The position numbers and the translations under genes were made by a program. 64,000 nucleotides of DNA from Prunus persica (lineage: Eukaryota; Streptophyta; Magnoliopsida; Rosales; Rosaceae): the NCBI RefSeq assembly GCF_000346465.2, contig NC_034010.1, positions 2,220,356 through 2,284,355 of the forward strand, read 5' to 3'. Below the pieces are notes generated by a model, which was not told the origin of the DNA, searched no databases, and worked only from the letters and a program-made list of their open reading frames with translations. Positions within the stretch are counted from its first letter, which is position 1, and every line of letters begins with the position of its first letter. This document shows, piece after piece, positions 43,852-54,759 of this stretch.

Positions 43852-46800
43852 TCAACTTCTTAGTGGCTTAGCCTTTCGTATGTGGCCCATACTATTAACA
43901 AGATCTTTCCGGGTGCATACAGGGAACATGTTGATGTTCTTGAGCACTTTCAACCGCCATAATACATATGGGAAACTCAGCTGATCACGAGAAGTGAAAC
44001 GAACCACCTCATTGAACCAGAGGCACATGAACATATTAGTCAATGATGTATGCTCCCTCACAATAACAGATGCTTCGGCTAAAGCTGCACAGGTCATCAA
44101 TATATGATTCAGCATCGGAACAAAATGCAGTACATTGAGATCATAGGCTTCTGCATGCCATAGATATGGAGTTTTTCATATTTAAGAATGGTTATTTCTT
44201 AACTCAAGTATCTAAATAAGAATGGCGGCAGCAGACTGCGGGCAAGGGCTCATAACCCACTTTCACAGATTGGGCAAACATGAATCAGAAGTGGACTGAT
44301 GTCAAGGATGGCAGACTGGCATCAGTTTATGACTATGATGAAAGGTCGAATACAAAATTTAAAAACAGAACTGATAACAGAAATTAAATAATTACATTGA
44401 TTTGAAAGTTTGATTTTTACTTCTCAAACATTTTAAGACATTTGCACTCAATAAAACCCAACAGACAGTAAACTTTTTATGCAGAATTAGGTAGGCAGTA
44501 GGCTAAACTACTCCTATTTCAAAATAAAACAGTCAACAAAGAAGCAAAAGAGCTTAATACAATTATGAAGGATCATAAATATCAATATTTCATTAGAGAG
44601 ATGATGTCTACGCAAGTCAAAGGAATGAGAAGCATACCCTTCTTTCCGTTGAACCTCTTGTCTTCTGGTAAGCCATCATGGCGGTACTGACTCAACTGCA
44701 CCTCAACTTCTTCTGGTTTGGCCTTGTTTTTCTTGACAACAGCCTTCGCCTCATCATAAACGCTACTGCGAGCTCCATGTTCTGAGATTGCGAGTACAGA
44801 ATTTGAACGCCAAAGAAGGGCTTCAAGCACCCCTAAGGGGTCTCTCCTAAATTGGGATTTTGAATCTACCCAAATGGAATACTTTGCATGAGGAAAAAGA
44901 CGATGGGCCAACATCTAACACCAGAAAAAATACATGAAGTCTCAGATAGATATTCACACACACCTATATGTGATATTAGACTAGTACTTGTAATAAGAAT
45001 TCAAGGATATTTGACATTCAGCTTAAACTGATTGTACTATGAAGAACAGATCAGCGTCTCTTTGATTAATATTCTTCTGCTTAAATTAACATAATTGACT
45101 CGACTTCGCTAATGCACAGAACACAGAACAAAGCTAGCAATTACAGAAAATAGGTCACACGTGAAAAGATAATGAATAATGAAAAACACAATTTTTTGCC
45201 AAAAACAAAAAAGAAAATGACACATGAAAAGAGAGTAGCATGATCAGGATATATTGTGTTAAATAGAACCAAAAGCACACTGAGTGATAATAGAGTGAAA
45301 AGATAATAATATAGGCCAACTCTAAAAGTTGTTACCTTTGGGATTTTTCCATTTAACCTTTGGTCCGCGAAGGGAAGATCCCTAACAACCACAATGCGCC
45401 ATTTTCCAATAAATCCATAGCCATCAATTCTATGTTCAGCTGATTCCTGTGAACTTAGAGTAACTTCATCCCAAAATGCGACATAGCAAACCTGCATTCA
45501 TTCATTACCTTATAAAAACAGAGAACTTCTATAGCAAGCAGTAATATTTTACTGAAAAGGGCAAAAAAAAAACCTTTCGAAGTGATTCCTCTGACATTCC
45601 AATAGGCTGATAAAGATCATCTCCACCACCAAATGCACATGTGGACACTACAACCTTGCAACTTTGCATGTAGTCTTTATCTTCATTTGAGATCTTAAAC
45701 CCTCCATTTTCACTGTAGAAACCACAGTTCATACTAACAGTTTCATTTACCTGTGAGCAACAAATTTCTAAAATATGAACACTGCTTGATGGTACAAAAT
45801 ATTATCTTGTTGTTTAAAATCAGGCCTTGACATGCTTCAAAATGAAAATAGCACCATATCAAAATCCAAAGAAAGAAGTTGCCTTGTTGTGAACCTTTAT
45901 CCTTAAGATGACAATGACCAAATATACTACTAAACCAGTTCAAGGATTAGAAACAAAGATGCAGCTTATAACCTTAAACGTTTTCGATCTTTGATCTAGA
46001 GTTTGACTTCCAGTAAATAAATTAAATCTTGTGGCATCTGTGTGCTCTTGAGACAGAGTGCTGTTCCCTCCTAAGAATGGAGTATCGTTCTCTGATATGT
46101 ATAACACTTTACTAACAGGACTATTGGCCTCTTCACGCACAGGAATTTCCAGATGCTCAAGTTCTTCAGGAGATAGGATCTTCAAGCAACCTAATATTAT
46201 CCACAAATTTGCATCACATATCGAACTGCTTGAATATTCCAATTTTGGCTAAATTAAATTTCCATCACAGTAAAATACACAACCCAATTATCAGTTCCAC
46301 TAAAACACAGCCTCTCCCAATCCTAAACTGATGTCGGTATCAAGTAAGTGATGATAATTAACAATCAAATTAATCTAAAAGGCACCATTCTAGCTTACAC
46401 TAACTGAAACTTACAACTTCAGTAGGAAAACAGAGAAACTAACTCATAACAGTATGCAGATTGCAGAATCGTTCATCATATTCTAAAAGAACCCCCCCAA
46501 AAAAAAAAAAAAATCTTGTTCTTAGCACAATTTCGTTTACGCATCTTACAATTGAAAAACGAATATAATTAAAAAAAACAAAAGACTGAGGACTTACGTT
46601 GCCTAACGCCTCCTACAACGCGAGTCGTAGCATCAAGCCGATTCAAATTCCCGTCCGATTTCTTCTCCAAACTCGGGTTCGTGACGTTACTGAGTTCCGA
46701 GTCCACCAAGGTCGACTTTTCTGATGCACCGAGTTCTGTGTTGGCCACCGACCTCGGCTTCCTCCCGATCCTCGATGCCTCGTAGAGGAGCAACCCAAGG

Positions 46801-46982
46801 GCTGGGAGAAAGATTAGAAGAGCCCAGTATCTGACGAGCTTCCGAACGACTCGGTGCAAGAACTCGTTCTTGAGTCGGTGGCCGGGTTTCTTGCGCTTCC
46901 TTCTAACTCGGACTCGCATCCTGCCGAGTTCGTCCGGTTCGTCATCGGAGACTGAGATTGATATGCTGTTGTTGTTGAACAT
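43852..46982 (-). CDS. DUF616 / TOD1-like membrane protein, 6 exons
   Basis: Model (minus): 46982-46598, 46190-45973, 45750-45574, 45491-45336, 44914-44638, 44084-43852; GT-AG introns and preserved frame, 481 residues. It starts MFNNNSISISVSDDEPDELG, then a basic stretch RVRRKRKKPGHR and one membrane segment (ALLIFLPALGLLLY, about 54-67), so it is probably a type II Golgi protein. The DUF616 domain follows: VVVSTCAFGGGDDLYQPIG, VCYVAFWDEVTL, YSIWVDSKSQ, EALLWRSN, and FMCLWFNEVVRFTSRDQLSF near the end. Arabidopsis TOD1, of similar size, was reported as an alkaline ceramidase in turgor control. The relative MUCI70 acts in mucilage polysaccharide synthesis and is longer, so TOD1 is the better match. 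Confidence 0.9.
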
Positions 46983-48420
46983 TTGACAATGGCGTTGATT
47001 GCGAGAATTGGGTAAGTAAAGATTGGAATTGGAACTGAAATTTGGGGAGATTAGGGATTTTCAGATTGAACTGATTTAAGTTTTGAGCTTCCTTTGTTCT
47101 CCTGTGTAGTTTCAGCGTTAGAAAGTTGAGCCGACGGGAATGGGTCGGACATACAGTTTAATGTTTGATATTTTTGACATCTCCCTTGCCCAGCCAGATA
47201 GGAGAAGGGATCAATTAATTTTGGGTAAATTAGATAAAAGTATCCAACTTTTAGGCCATCTCCGACCATACTAAACTAAAATTTCTACCATTCAAAATAC
47301 AACTATTTATGTATTACTGGACTCTCGTGATTTAATTTTCTAAATATTTTAATCTAAAACTTCTAAAATCCGAAACATTTTATAATTTTATAATTAATAG
47401 AATCATCTACCTGCACTTACATCATACCAACACCGAGAAGAACAGTGTATATTTGAACACATAAATACTTTTGGACGGTTATATTTCATCACCTCCACAA
47501 TAGGTCTCAAAACCAACCCACATTACCTATACACACGGTATCAAATCACAATAGGTATAAAAATTCTATCATCATGAATCTATTAAGCAAGAAGTAGAAG
47601 GTAAAAAGGAGAGGTGGAAAAAAATGTTTGCATAAGTAAACAAATACATCTAAAGCGGCTGATAGCTAGGCAACACGCTCTTCACAATCAACGACAATAT
47701 AGATGGTAAGATCTAATACTTATAAATGTGACAATTATTTAAAAAGTCGTATATAATAATTATTGACCTAAAATTAACATTAAATCAGATAATAATTGAG
47801 GAGTTCACAGTATAAAAGTCATTGAGGGTAAAATAGGCATAACAAATATTTGAAAATTAGGAACAAGAAATATTGTGCTACTCTCATCAGCTTACTATGG
47901 TAAGTTGGCTGACGTGGAAATAGAGTTAATGGGTTTACATAAAAAGATGAAATCACGGGCGACTGTCATTAGCTTTTTTTTTTTTCTTTCTTTTTTCAAA
48001 TTGAGTTTACATTTTTAAAAAAAAAATGAAAGTAGTACCTGATTTTATAATAATATAATTAAAAAAAATATCAAAATTATACATTATGCCACTCCTTCAA
48101 AGGCAAGTACACCATGCCACATGTCCACCTTCGGCTATCTCCTTTCCGGCCAACCACCGTCACCGACCAACCACCGCCGCCACCCACCACCCATCACCCA
48201 CCACCGCAGGCCAGTCGCCAGCTAACCCCCACCGCCGGCCAGCCGTAGCATCCACAGCAGGCAGACCAACTCCGTTGCCCTTTATTCACCTTTAAAAAAA
48301 AATAAAAGATTTTGTGTCATTGAAGATGACTTGAACCATGACCCTCAAAAGGAGGAAGGCTCACTTACAAACCACTACACCAAACTTGTTTTTGTAATAT
48401 TTATTCAGTTACACGATATT
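46983..48420. other. Intergenic stretch upstream of the TOD1-like gene
   Basis: It holds the promoter and leader of the TOD1-like gene, then AT-rich sequence. A GC-rich block at 48100-48260 is rich in CCACC words and is open for 69 codons on plus, but is low-complexity and not recognised as a gene. Confidence 0.45.
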
Positions 48421-48915
48421 TGTTGATGGTAAAAACTAGATGGATAGTAATTAGACCAACTTAAATAAGTGATGTATGTTGAAGGTGAGGACCCTTAGTA
48501 TGAAAGCATTCGGTAAGTAAATAGGCATACATACAGAAGACATATATAATAATGGGCTATGTCCACGGAGAAGTATGTTCTCATTATAATAAAGACTGTA
48601 TACATTGCACATAGGATTAGACTCAAGAAGAAGAGGGCAAATGCCGAAGGCTGAAAGTAGGAAAGCTAGAGGCTGAGGATCTGGCTGAAGGCCAATGATC
48701 CATGAGTTTGTAAATGGGCTCATGGGTAAGCCCATAAGGCCCCAGTGAGCAATATGGAGCCCTAGTAGCCCGCCTCACCCTCTCCTTTCTTGAAGGGGAG
48801 ACGTCTCCTTTTATAAGTGATGGAGAGTCCCTTCTCCTTGTGTTTTGTCGATGTGGGACTCCCTTCCATTTGCTTGGATTGGCTTAGGAGTGTTTGGCCA
48901 GATATTGTACAAACA
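48421..48915 (-). repeat. LTR (3' end of the minus-strand element)
   Basis: A 495-bp copy. It lacks about 20 bp present in the other LTR (including part of the ACATATATACGTGGTTCACC stretch). Otherwise it is nearly identical to 51832-52347. Confidence 0.9.
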
Positions 48916-49179
48916 GGAGTCCCCCAAGTTCCCGATTAAGGAGGTACTTCTTGATTGGGGACTTGTAGTCATCAATGTGCTGGCCAAGCAATGCTTCAGC
49001 TCCTTCTTCGCTTTCTCTTGTATGCAGCATCGGTGCAGAGTTGTTGAGTCAGTACCCGATGATCACCGAAGGTAAAGGTACCAAGTCCTGAGTAGCAGTT
49101 ATTGAAGGGCATGGAGCTTGAGTAGAATGACAACTACTGGATGCATGCACTATTGTAGGTGCTGAAGGTGTTACTGCAA

Positions 49180-49840
49180 TAATGGGTGTTGTTCAGTAGT
49201 TGGCATAGGTGCCGGAAGCTTAGAGGATTCTCCATTGGTGCCATTCGGCATGTGGCATAGGCATGGAATGAAAAGATGTCTCTTGGAAGGTACCGTTCGG
49301 CATGCCTTGACACCGTAAGGGATAAGTGTCTACAGAAGCTGCCGTTCAGCAAATGGCCTTGGTGCCGTAAGTGAAAAGTGTCTCCAAATGTGCCGTTCGG
49401 CACATGGCCTTGGCGCCATAAGGGAGAAGATTCTTCGTGAGGTGCCATTTGGCAGGTAGCTTTGGTGCTGTAAGAGAGAAATGTCCCCATGAGGTGCCGT
49501 TCAGCATGTGCTCTTGAGAAGAGGCATCGTAAGGGAGAAGATTCTTCGTGAGGTGCCGTTCGGCAGGTAGCTTTGTTACTGTAAGACAGGAATGTCTCCA
49601 TTAGGTGCCGTTCAGCAACACAAGAGCTGAGATATGCTGTTGGAGCTTTGAGAGTTCTTGTAAGCTTAGGAGTTGATGCCGTAAGTTAGGAGCTACCGCC
49701 GTAAGCTTTGGAAGCTTATGCCGAAAGCTTAGGAGCTGCCGCCGTAAGCTTTAGAAGCTATCATAGGTTAGGAGCTGTCGCCGTAAGCTTTGGAGCTGTT
49801 GTATGGAAGCTGATGCTGTAATTCTTCATGAGGTGCCAGC
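49180..49840. repeat. Minisatellite blocks in the LTR element (left part)
   Basis: Two repeat types occur. At 49180-49615, units of about 60 bp have GTGCCGTTCGGCA, GGTGCCGTAAGGGAGAA and TGTCTCC. At 49640-49830, shorter units have GCCGTAAGCTTTGGAAGCT and TAGGAGCTG. The 155-codon frame across the first block on minus is a product of the repeat. Confidence 0.75.
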
Positions 49841-49962
49841 AGGTAGCATTAGCACCGTAATGGAAGGTGTCGTTCGGCATGGCCTTGAGAAGAGGCGTCA
49901 TAATTGAAGGTGCCATTCAGCATGACCTTGAGAAGAGGCGCTAAAAAAGTGTTACCCGTGGG

Positions 49963-50506
49963 TAGGGGTGGCAATTTTGGATACGACTCGAAACCCGCAC
50001 GAGAAATTAGCGGGTTCAACCCGCACGATAAAAAAACAGGTCAATTTTGGGTCAACTCGTTCTGACCCGTTTAATAAACGGGTGGGTTTCGGGCCAACCC
50101 ACTAACCCGCTATAATACCTATCTAACCCGTTTATTAAACGGGTCGTCTCAACCCGTGTACAACCCGCTAAAAAATAAAGACAAATGGAGACTTCAACAC
50201 ACACACAAAGGGTTTCGAACCCCTACCATCCTCATTTCTCTCAAACATCTTATCCACCATGCTACAAACAACTTTTTGATTTTATGGTATGCCTTTTGAT
50301 ATTTATAATGTTTTTTTTTTGGTGTTTTCTTTTCTTTTCCGTCTCTCTTCTCCTCTTTTATTTTTTTTCTTTCTTTTCCTTCTTTCTTCTTTCTCCTCTT
50401 TTTTTTTTTCTCTCTCTTTTCCTTTCCTCTTCTCTTTTTTTTTCTCTTTCTTTTCCTTCTCTTTAGTTTTTCTCTCCTCTCTTTTTTCTTTCTTTCTTTC
50501 CTTCAA

Positions 50507-50592
<86 letters not shown>

Positions 50593-50915
50593 ATATATAT
50601 ATATATATATTTTTTTTTTTCTTTCTTTTCCTTCTCTCTTCTCTCCTCTCTCTATCTTTTTTTTTCTTTTTTTTCCTTGTATTTTCTATACTCTCTCTGT
50701 TTTTTTAATTTAAATTTTTTCAGTTGTGAATTTTGTAACATGCATGTTATTATTTATGAACCCGTTACATGACTCGAAACCCGCATGATAAAAGACGACC
50801 CGAACCCGACACGACACGTTTATTAAATGGGTTGGATTCGGGTTGAGCATTCTTGACACGTTTATTATCCCGACACGACACGAACTTGACACGATACGAC
50901 TCATTGCCAGCCCTA
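49963..50915. mobile_element. hAT-like non-autonomous element nested in the LTR element
   Basis: The ends TAGGGGTGGCAA and TTGCCAGCCCTA match at 11 of 12 positions. They are flanked by an 8-bp duplication with one mismatch (CCCGTGGG at 49955-49962, CCCGTAGG at 50916-50923), as expected for hAT elements. Subterminal ACCCGCACGA/AACCCG words repeat on both sides. The centre is a T- and CT-rich tract including (CT)n at about 50509-50590 followed by (TA)n. No transposase is present. Confidence 0.8.
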
Positions 50916-50984
50916 CCCGTAGGGTGCCGTTCGGCAACGCAAGTGTTTGCGAACTGATGCCGTAAAGTTGATGCTGGAGTTGCA

Positions 50985-51790
50985 ACCGTAAGCTTTAGAA
51001 GTTGCTGCCGTAAGCTTAGGAGCACTATTGTAGACTTGGGAGCATGCCGTTGGCTTAGGAGTTGTTGCCGTAAGCTTGGGAAGCTTAGGAGGCTTACTGC
51101 CGTAAGCTTTGGGTCGAAGGTAAACACCGAATCATTGGGGAGATGTAAAGACATTGTACGCGCTGAATAATGTAAAGGTGCCGAAAGCAGACACCGAATC
51201 ATTGGGGGATGTAAAGACATTGGGCTCCGAAGGAAGATGTCGTATCATTGGGGGATGTAAAGACATCGCACGCTGAAGGTAGATGTCAAATCATTGGGAG
51301 ACTGTGAAGACATCGCACGCCGAAGGTAGATGCCGAATCATTGGGGGGATGTGAAGACATCGCACGCGCCGAATAATGTAAAGGTGCCGAAGGTAGACGC
51401 TAAATCATTAGGGGATGTAAAGACATCGCACACCAAATGATGTAAGGGTGCCGAAGACAGATGCCGAATCATTGGGGGGATGTGAAGACATCGCACGCGC
51501 AGAATGATGCCGAATCATTGGGGGATGTGAAGACATCGCGCGTCGAAGGCAGATGTTGAATCATTGGGAGGATGTGAAGACATCGCACGCCGAATGACGT
51601 AAAGGTGCCGAAGGCAGACACTAAATCATTGAGGGATGTAAAGACATCGCGCGTCGAATGATGTAAGGGTGCCGAAGGCTGATTGTAAGAGGTGCCGAGG
51701 GAACCGCTCACAAGGGTGCCGAGGGCACTGAATGTAAGAGTGCTGAGGGGCACTTGTTGTAGGGTGCCGAGGGCACTCGAGAAGGAGAAC
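50985..51790. repeat. Minisatellite blocks in the LTR element (right part)
   Basis: The GCCGTAAGCTT units resume after the hAT insert (50985-51110). About nine longer units follow (51110-51680) with AATCATTGGGGGATGT, AAGACATCGCACGC and AAGGTGCCGAAGG. Short units AGGGTGCCGAGGGCACT end the block (51690-51785). Confidence 0.8.
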
Positions 51791-51831
51791 GACATAGCCT
51801 TTCATGTCGCTTCCCACAGACGGCGCCAATC

Positions 51832-52347
51832 TGTTGATGGTAAAAACTAGATGGGTAGTAATTAGACCAACTTAAATATGTGATGTATGTTGAAGGTGAG
51901 GACCCTTAGTATGTGAGAATTCGGTAAGTAAATAGGCATGCATACAGAAGACATATATACGTGGTTCACCTGAATAATGAGCTACGTCCACGGAGAAGTA
52001 TGTTCTCATTATGATAAAGATTGTATACATTGCACATAGGGTTAGACCCAAGAAGAAGAGGGCGAATGCCGAAGGCTGAAAGTAGGAAAGCTAGAGGCTG
52101 AAGGCTGAGGATCTGGCTGAAGGCCAATGATTCGTGAGCTTGTAAATGGGCTCATGGGTAAGCCCATGAGGCCCCAGTGAGCAATATGGAGCCCTAGTAG
52201 CCCGCCTCACCCTCTCCTTTCTTGAAGGGGAGAGGTCTCCTTTTATAAGTGATGGAGAGTCCCTTCTCCTTGTGTTTTGTTGATGTGGGACTCCCTTCCA
52301 TTTGCTTGGATTGGCTTAGGAGTTTTTGGCCAGATATTGTATAAACA
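51832..52347 (-). repeat. LTR (5' end of the minus-strand element)
   Basis: A 516-bp copy carrying the minus-strand TATAAAAG box within CACTTATAAAAGGAGAC. It is next to the primer-binding site. Confidence 0.9.
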
Positions 52348-52486
52348 ATATTTATAAGAACAAAACTACAAACTAAAACAGAAATTAATTTTATAGAAGC
52401 AAAAATTGCACTTCAGAGTATGGTGAAAAATAAATATATTAATAAGTGAGGAATCAAAATGGAAAACCAAGATGAAAGTACTAAAC

Positions 52487-52832
52487 GAAAAATGCAATGC
52501 AGAAAGGGAAACTGCAATGCAGAAGCTGAAACTGCAATGCAGAAACGGAAACTGCAATACTGAAAGGGAAACTGCAATGTTGAGTCTGGGCAAAAATGCT
52601 CAGCTCTAGATGTAAACAAAACAAAACAATTTTTTTTTTTATTCAAGACATGTTGGGAGAGGGGGAATCATACTGAAGACCACCTATAATGTAAAATAGG
52701 TTATTCATGTTTCTATTTTCTGCATTGCAAGTTCTGTTTCCTGCATTGCAGGTTTCGTTTTTTGCGATGCAGTTTCTATTTTCTGCGTTGCATTTTTCGT
52801 TTTCTGCAATGCAGTTTCTATTGTCTGCAATT
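52487..52832. repeat. Inverted pair of 20-bp tandem repeats
   Basis: At 52487-52580 about 4.5 units of GAAACTGCAATGCAGAAAGG run in tandem. At 52711-52832 about six units of the opposite orientation occur (TTTCTATTTTCTGCATTGCA). A spacer of about 130 bp separates them, so the two arrays could pair as a hairpin. The GCAATGC core is itself nearly palindromic. The frames across the arrays are not genes. Confidence 0.8.
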
Positions 52833-52917
52833 TCAAGGTCGTTGTCGTCCAAAGAGGGGGTTCATATATTCAGCAATAAATTTTATTGGTTAATTCATAA
52901 CGTAGTAGTTGGAGAAA

Positions 52918-54759
52918 AGCAAGTGTGAATGTGTTGAAAAAAGACCATTTCATTATCAAACAGAGTGAGAAAGCAGCAGCTGGAGCTGGGCCATTAGACT
53001 AACCTGAGCTTGGGCTCACCGCTCCCCCCCCCCCCCANNNNNNNNNNNNNNNNNNNNNNNNNNNNNNNNNNNNNNNNNNNNNNNNNNNNNNNNNNNNNNN
53101 NNNNNNNNNNNNNNNNNNNNNNNNNNNNNNNNNNNNNCCCCCCCCCCCCCCCCCCCCCCCAACTTTGGGCTCAGCTCATTGCTTGAGTTCTCTTGGGCCC
53201 GTTTGAACTTCCATGAAATGAGAGTGAGGGAGAACCAATATGTGACTAAGCTCATCAAAATTTATTGGTGAAATTAGTCATAATACGTGGCTGGACATAA
53301 TCAGACATGCGCTGGAGCTGGGCCATTAGAAGAGACTAGACACTCTATTGATTCAAAACTCAATTATCAGCTTCATCCATCTTCCACACTCTTCCATCTT
53401 CATATATATTATGTCTTGGTTCTGGCTCTCTTGATCTCTTTTGTTCTAAAAGTGTGTAACTGTGTATTGCCTTTGAATTTTCCTTCTTGTTCACTACGAC
53501 ACTTTCGGTATTTGGTAATTCGTGAAGAAATCTGCTGCTGATACTTAAACTGCAGGTACTTTTGATTTATTCTGTTCGGTGCCTTTTATTTTTTGTTTCT
53601 TCTAGTTTCTTGTATTTTATTTGTTTTGCGCAATGTAATTAGTATTATTTTTTTTATCAAAGAAAGAGCGAATGTATTTATCTGCTCAGACTTCCTGTTT
53701 TCTTCATCTATTTCGCAAGATACAACAATAGAAACTTTGAAGAATTTTTTATTCTTTTTTTCAAAACTGATTTATGAGTTTTATAAATAAAAAAAGGCTC
53801 CCTGTCTTCCCAAGTCTGCTTAGTTACATATATTGTTATGTATTTTTTTTCTTTTATACAAGCGATATTCAAGAACTGCTCTTAGAATAGACTAGACACA
53901 CGATTGATTCAAAACTCAATTTTTCCCAGAAGCAAACCATAACCAGAATCATAAATATATATAAAATTATTTGGGGGACTATTTCCTTCTTCTTTTTTCA
54001 TATTATTGTCTCATTTAGTACTGTTTCTTATAAGAATTATTCTTACTCATTTTGTTCATATATAAGAAATTTTGTTATAAGCCTAATTTTTTTGTCAAGC
54101 AGCTTGTAGTCATTTCAAAGGCAAGCTCTAACGGACCCTTAATCGGTAATTTCAAGCTAATAAAAATTTTCGATTGTCGTGAAAATCTTGCCCTTAATCT
54201 TCAAATTGATCAAAATGATATAATAAAACAACGTTAATGATACAACAAATTTGGACTGGAGAAGTGGAACTGAGCTGGAGTCTTCCTATAGTTTTGTTCC
54301 TCTCTATTTCGAACAAAGTCACTTTGATCGAAATAGAACAGAACAGACAAAAAATAATTATACTGTAAGTGCAGAATCAGATTTGAACTTCCGTGTAAGT
54401 GCTTCTTGCAAGCATAATATACTGTTTCAATATTTTATATTTATGTTTTTATAAGCCATAAGACTTACACATCCTAATTAAAACTAATTTTTCACTTAAT
54501 TTCTGCAGTTGTGCATCTTAATTTGTTCAGTCTGGATTTGAGGATCTCAAGCAAAATCAGATCTCAAAATTTCCATGTAAGTGCTTATTCTGAACTGAAA
54601 TATCTACGCAATTATTTCATTTTGTTTTATATTTGGCCTTCCAGCGTTATTCTTGTTCCCCCAGCTAAAACTAGCTGTGCATGTTGATGTTGTTGAAGAA
54701 AACTTCCTTACTTCTTTGGCTGCTTGTGTGTGTCTCTTCGGTCTTAATTATCAACAAGT
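52918..54759 (+). repeat. 5' flank of the plus-strand receptor (duplicated flank, contains gap)
   Basis: Positions 52918-53002 are nearly identical to 60222-60306 and similar to 61161-61246. Positions 53274-54285 repeat at 61480-62705 in the same orientation, and much of it matches 3600-5330 inverted. It includes the receptor leader; conserved CTGCAG|GTAC at about 53552-53560 could be a 5'-UTR donor. No other gene is visible. Confidence 0.75.
53038..53137. other. Assembly gap, 100 N, inside poly-C
   Basis: One hundred N flanked by C-runs on both sides. The round length suggests a placeholder of unknown true size. Confidence 0.98.

Larger units (their letters stand above)
48421..52347 (-). 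mobile_element. Non-autonomous LTR retrotransposon, 3.9 kb, ATATT target duplication
   Basis: It is flanked by the 5-bp duplication ATATT (48416-48420 and 52348-52352). The LTRs (48421-48915 and 51832-52347) start TG and end CA. The element reads on the minus strand. Next to the right LTR lies a primer-binding area TTGGCGCCGTCTGTGGGAA (minus, about 51812-51830), typical of plant Ty3/gypsy elements. The purine-rich tract lies next to the left LTR (about 48916-48930, minus), and a TATAAAAG box occurs on minus inside the LTRs. There are no gag or pol domains. Most of the interior is tandem minisatellite, and a hAT-like element is nested in it. Confidence 0.9.

Noticed and set aside
50185..50708. 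Long Phe/Leu/Ser open frames
   Set aside because: They are translations of T-rich and (CT)n tracts inside a hAT-like element.
49134..51829. Open frames of 91-155 codons on minus in the LTR element
   Set aside because: They follow minisatellite units and show only periodic repeats, with no gag or pol motifs.
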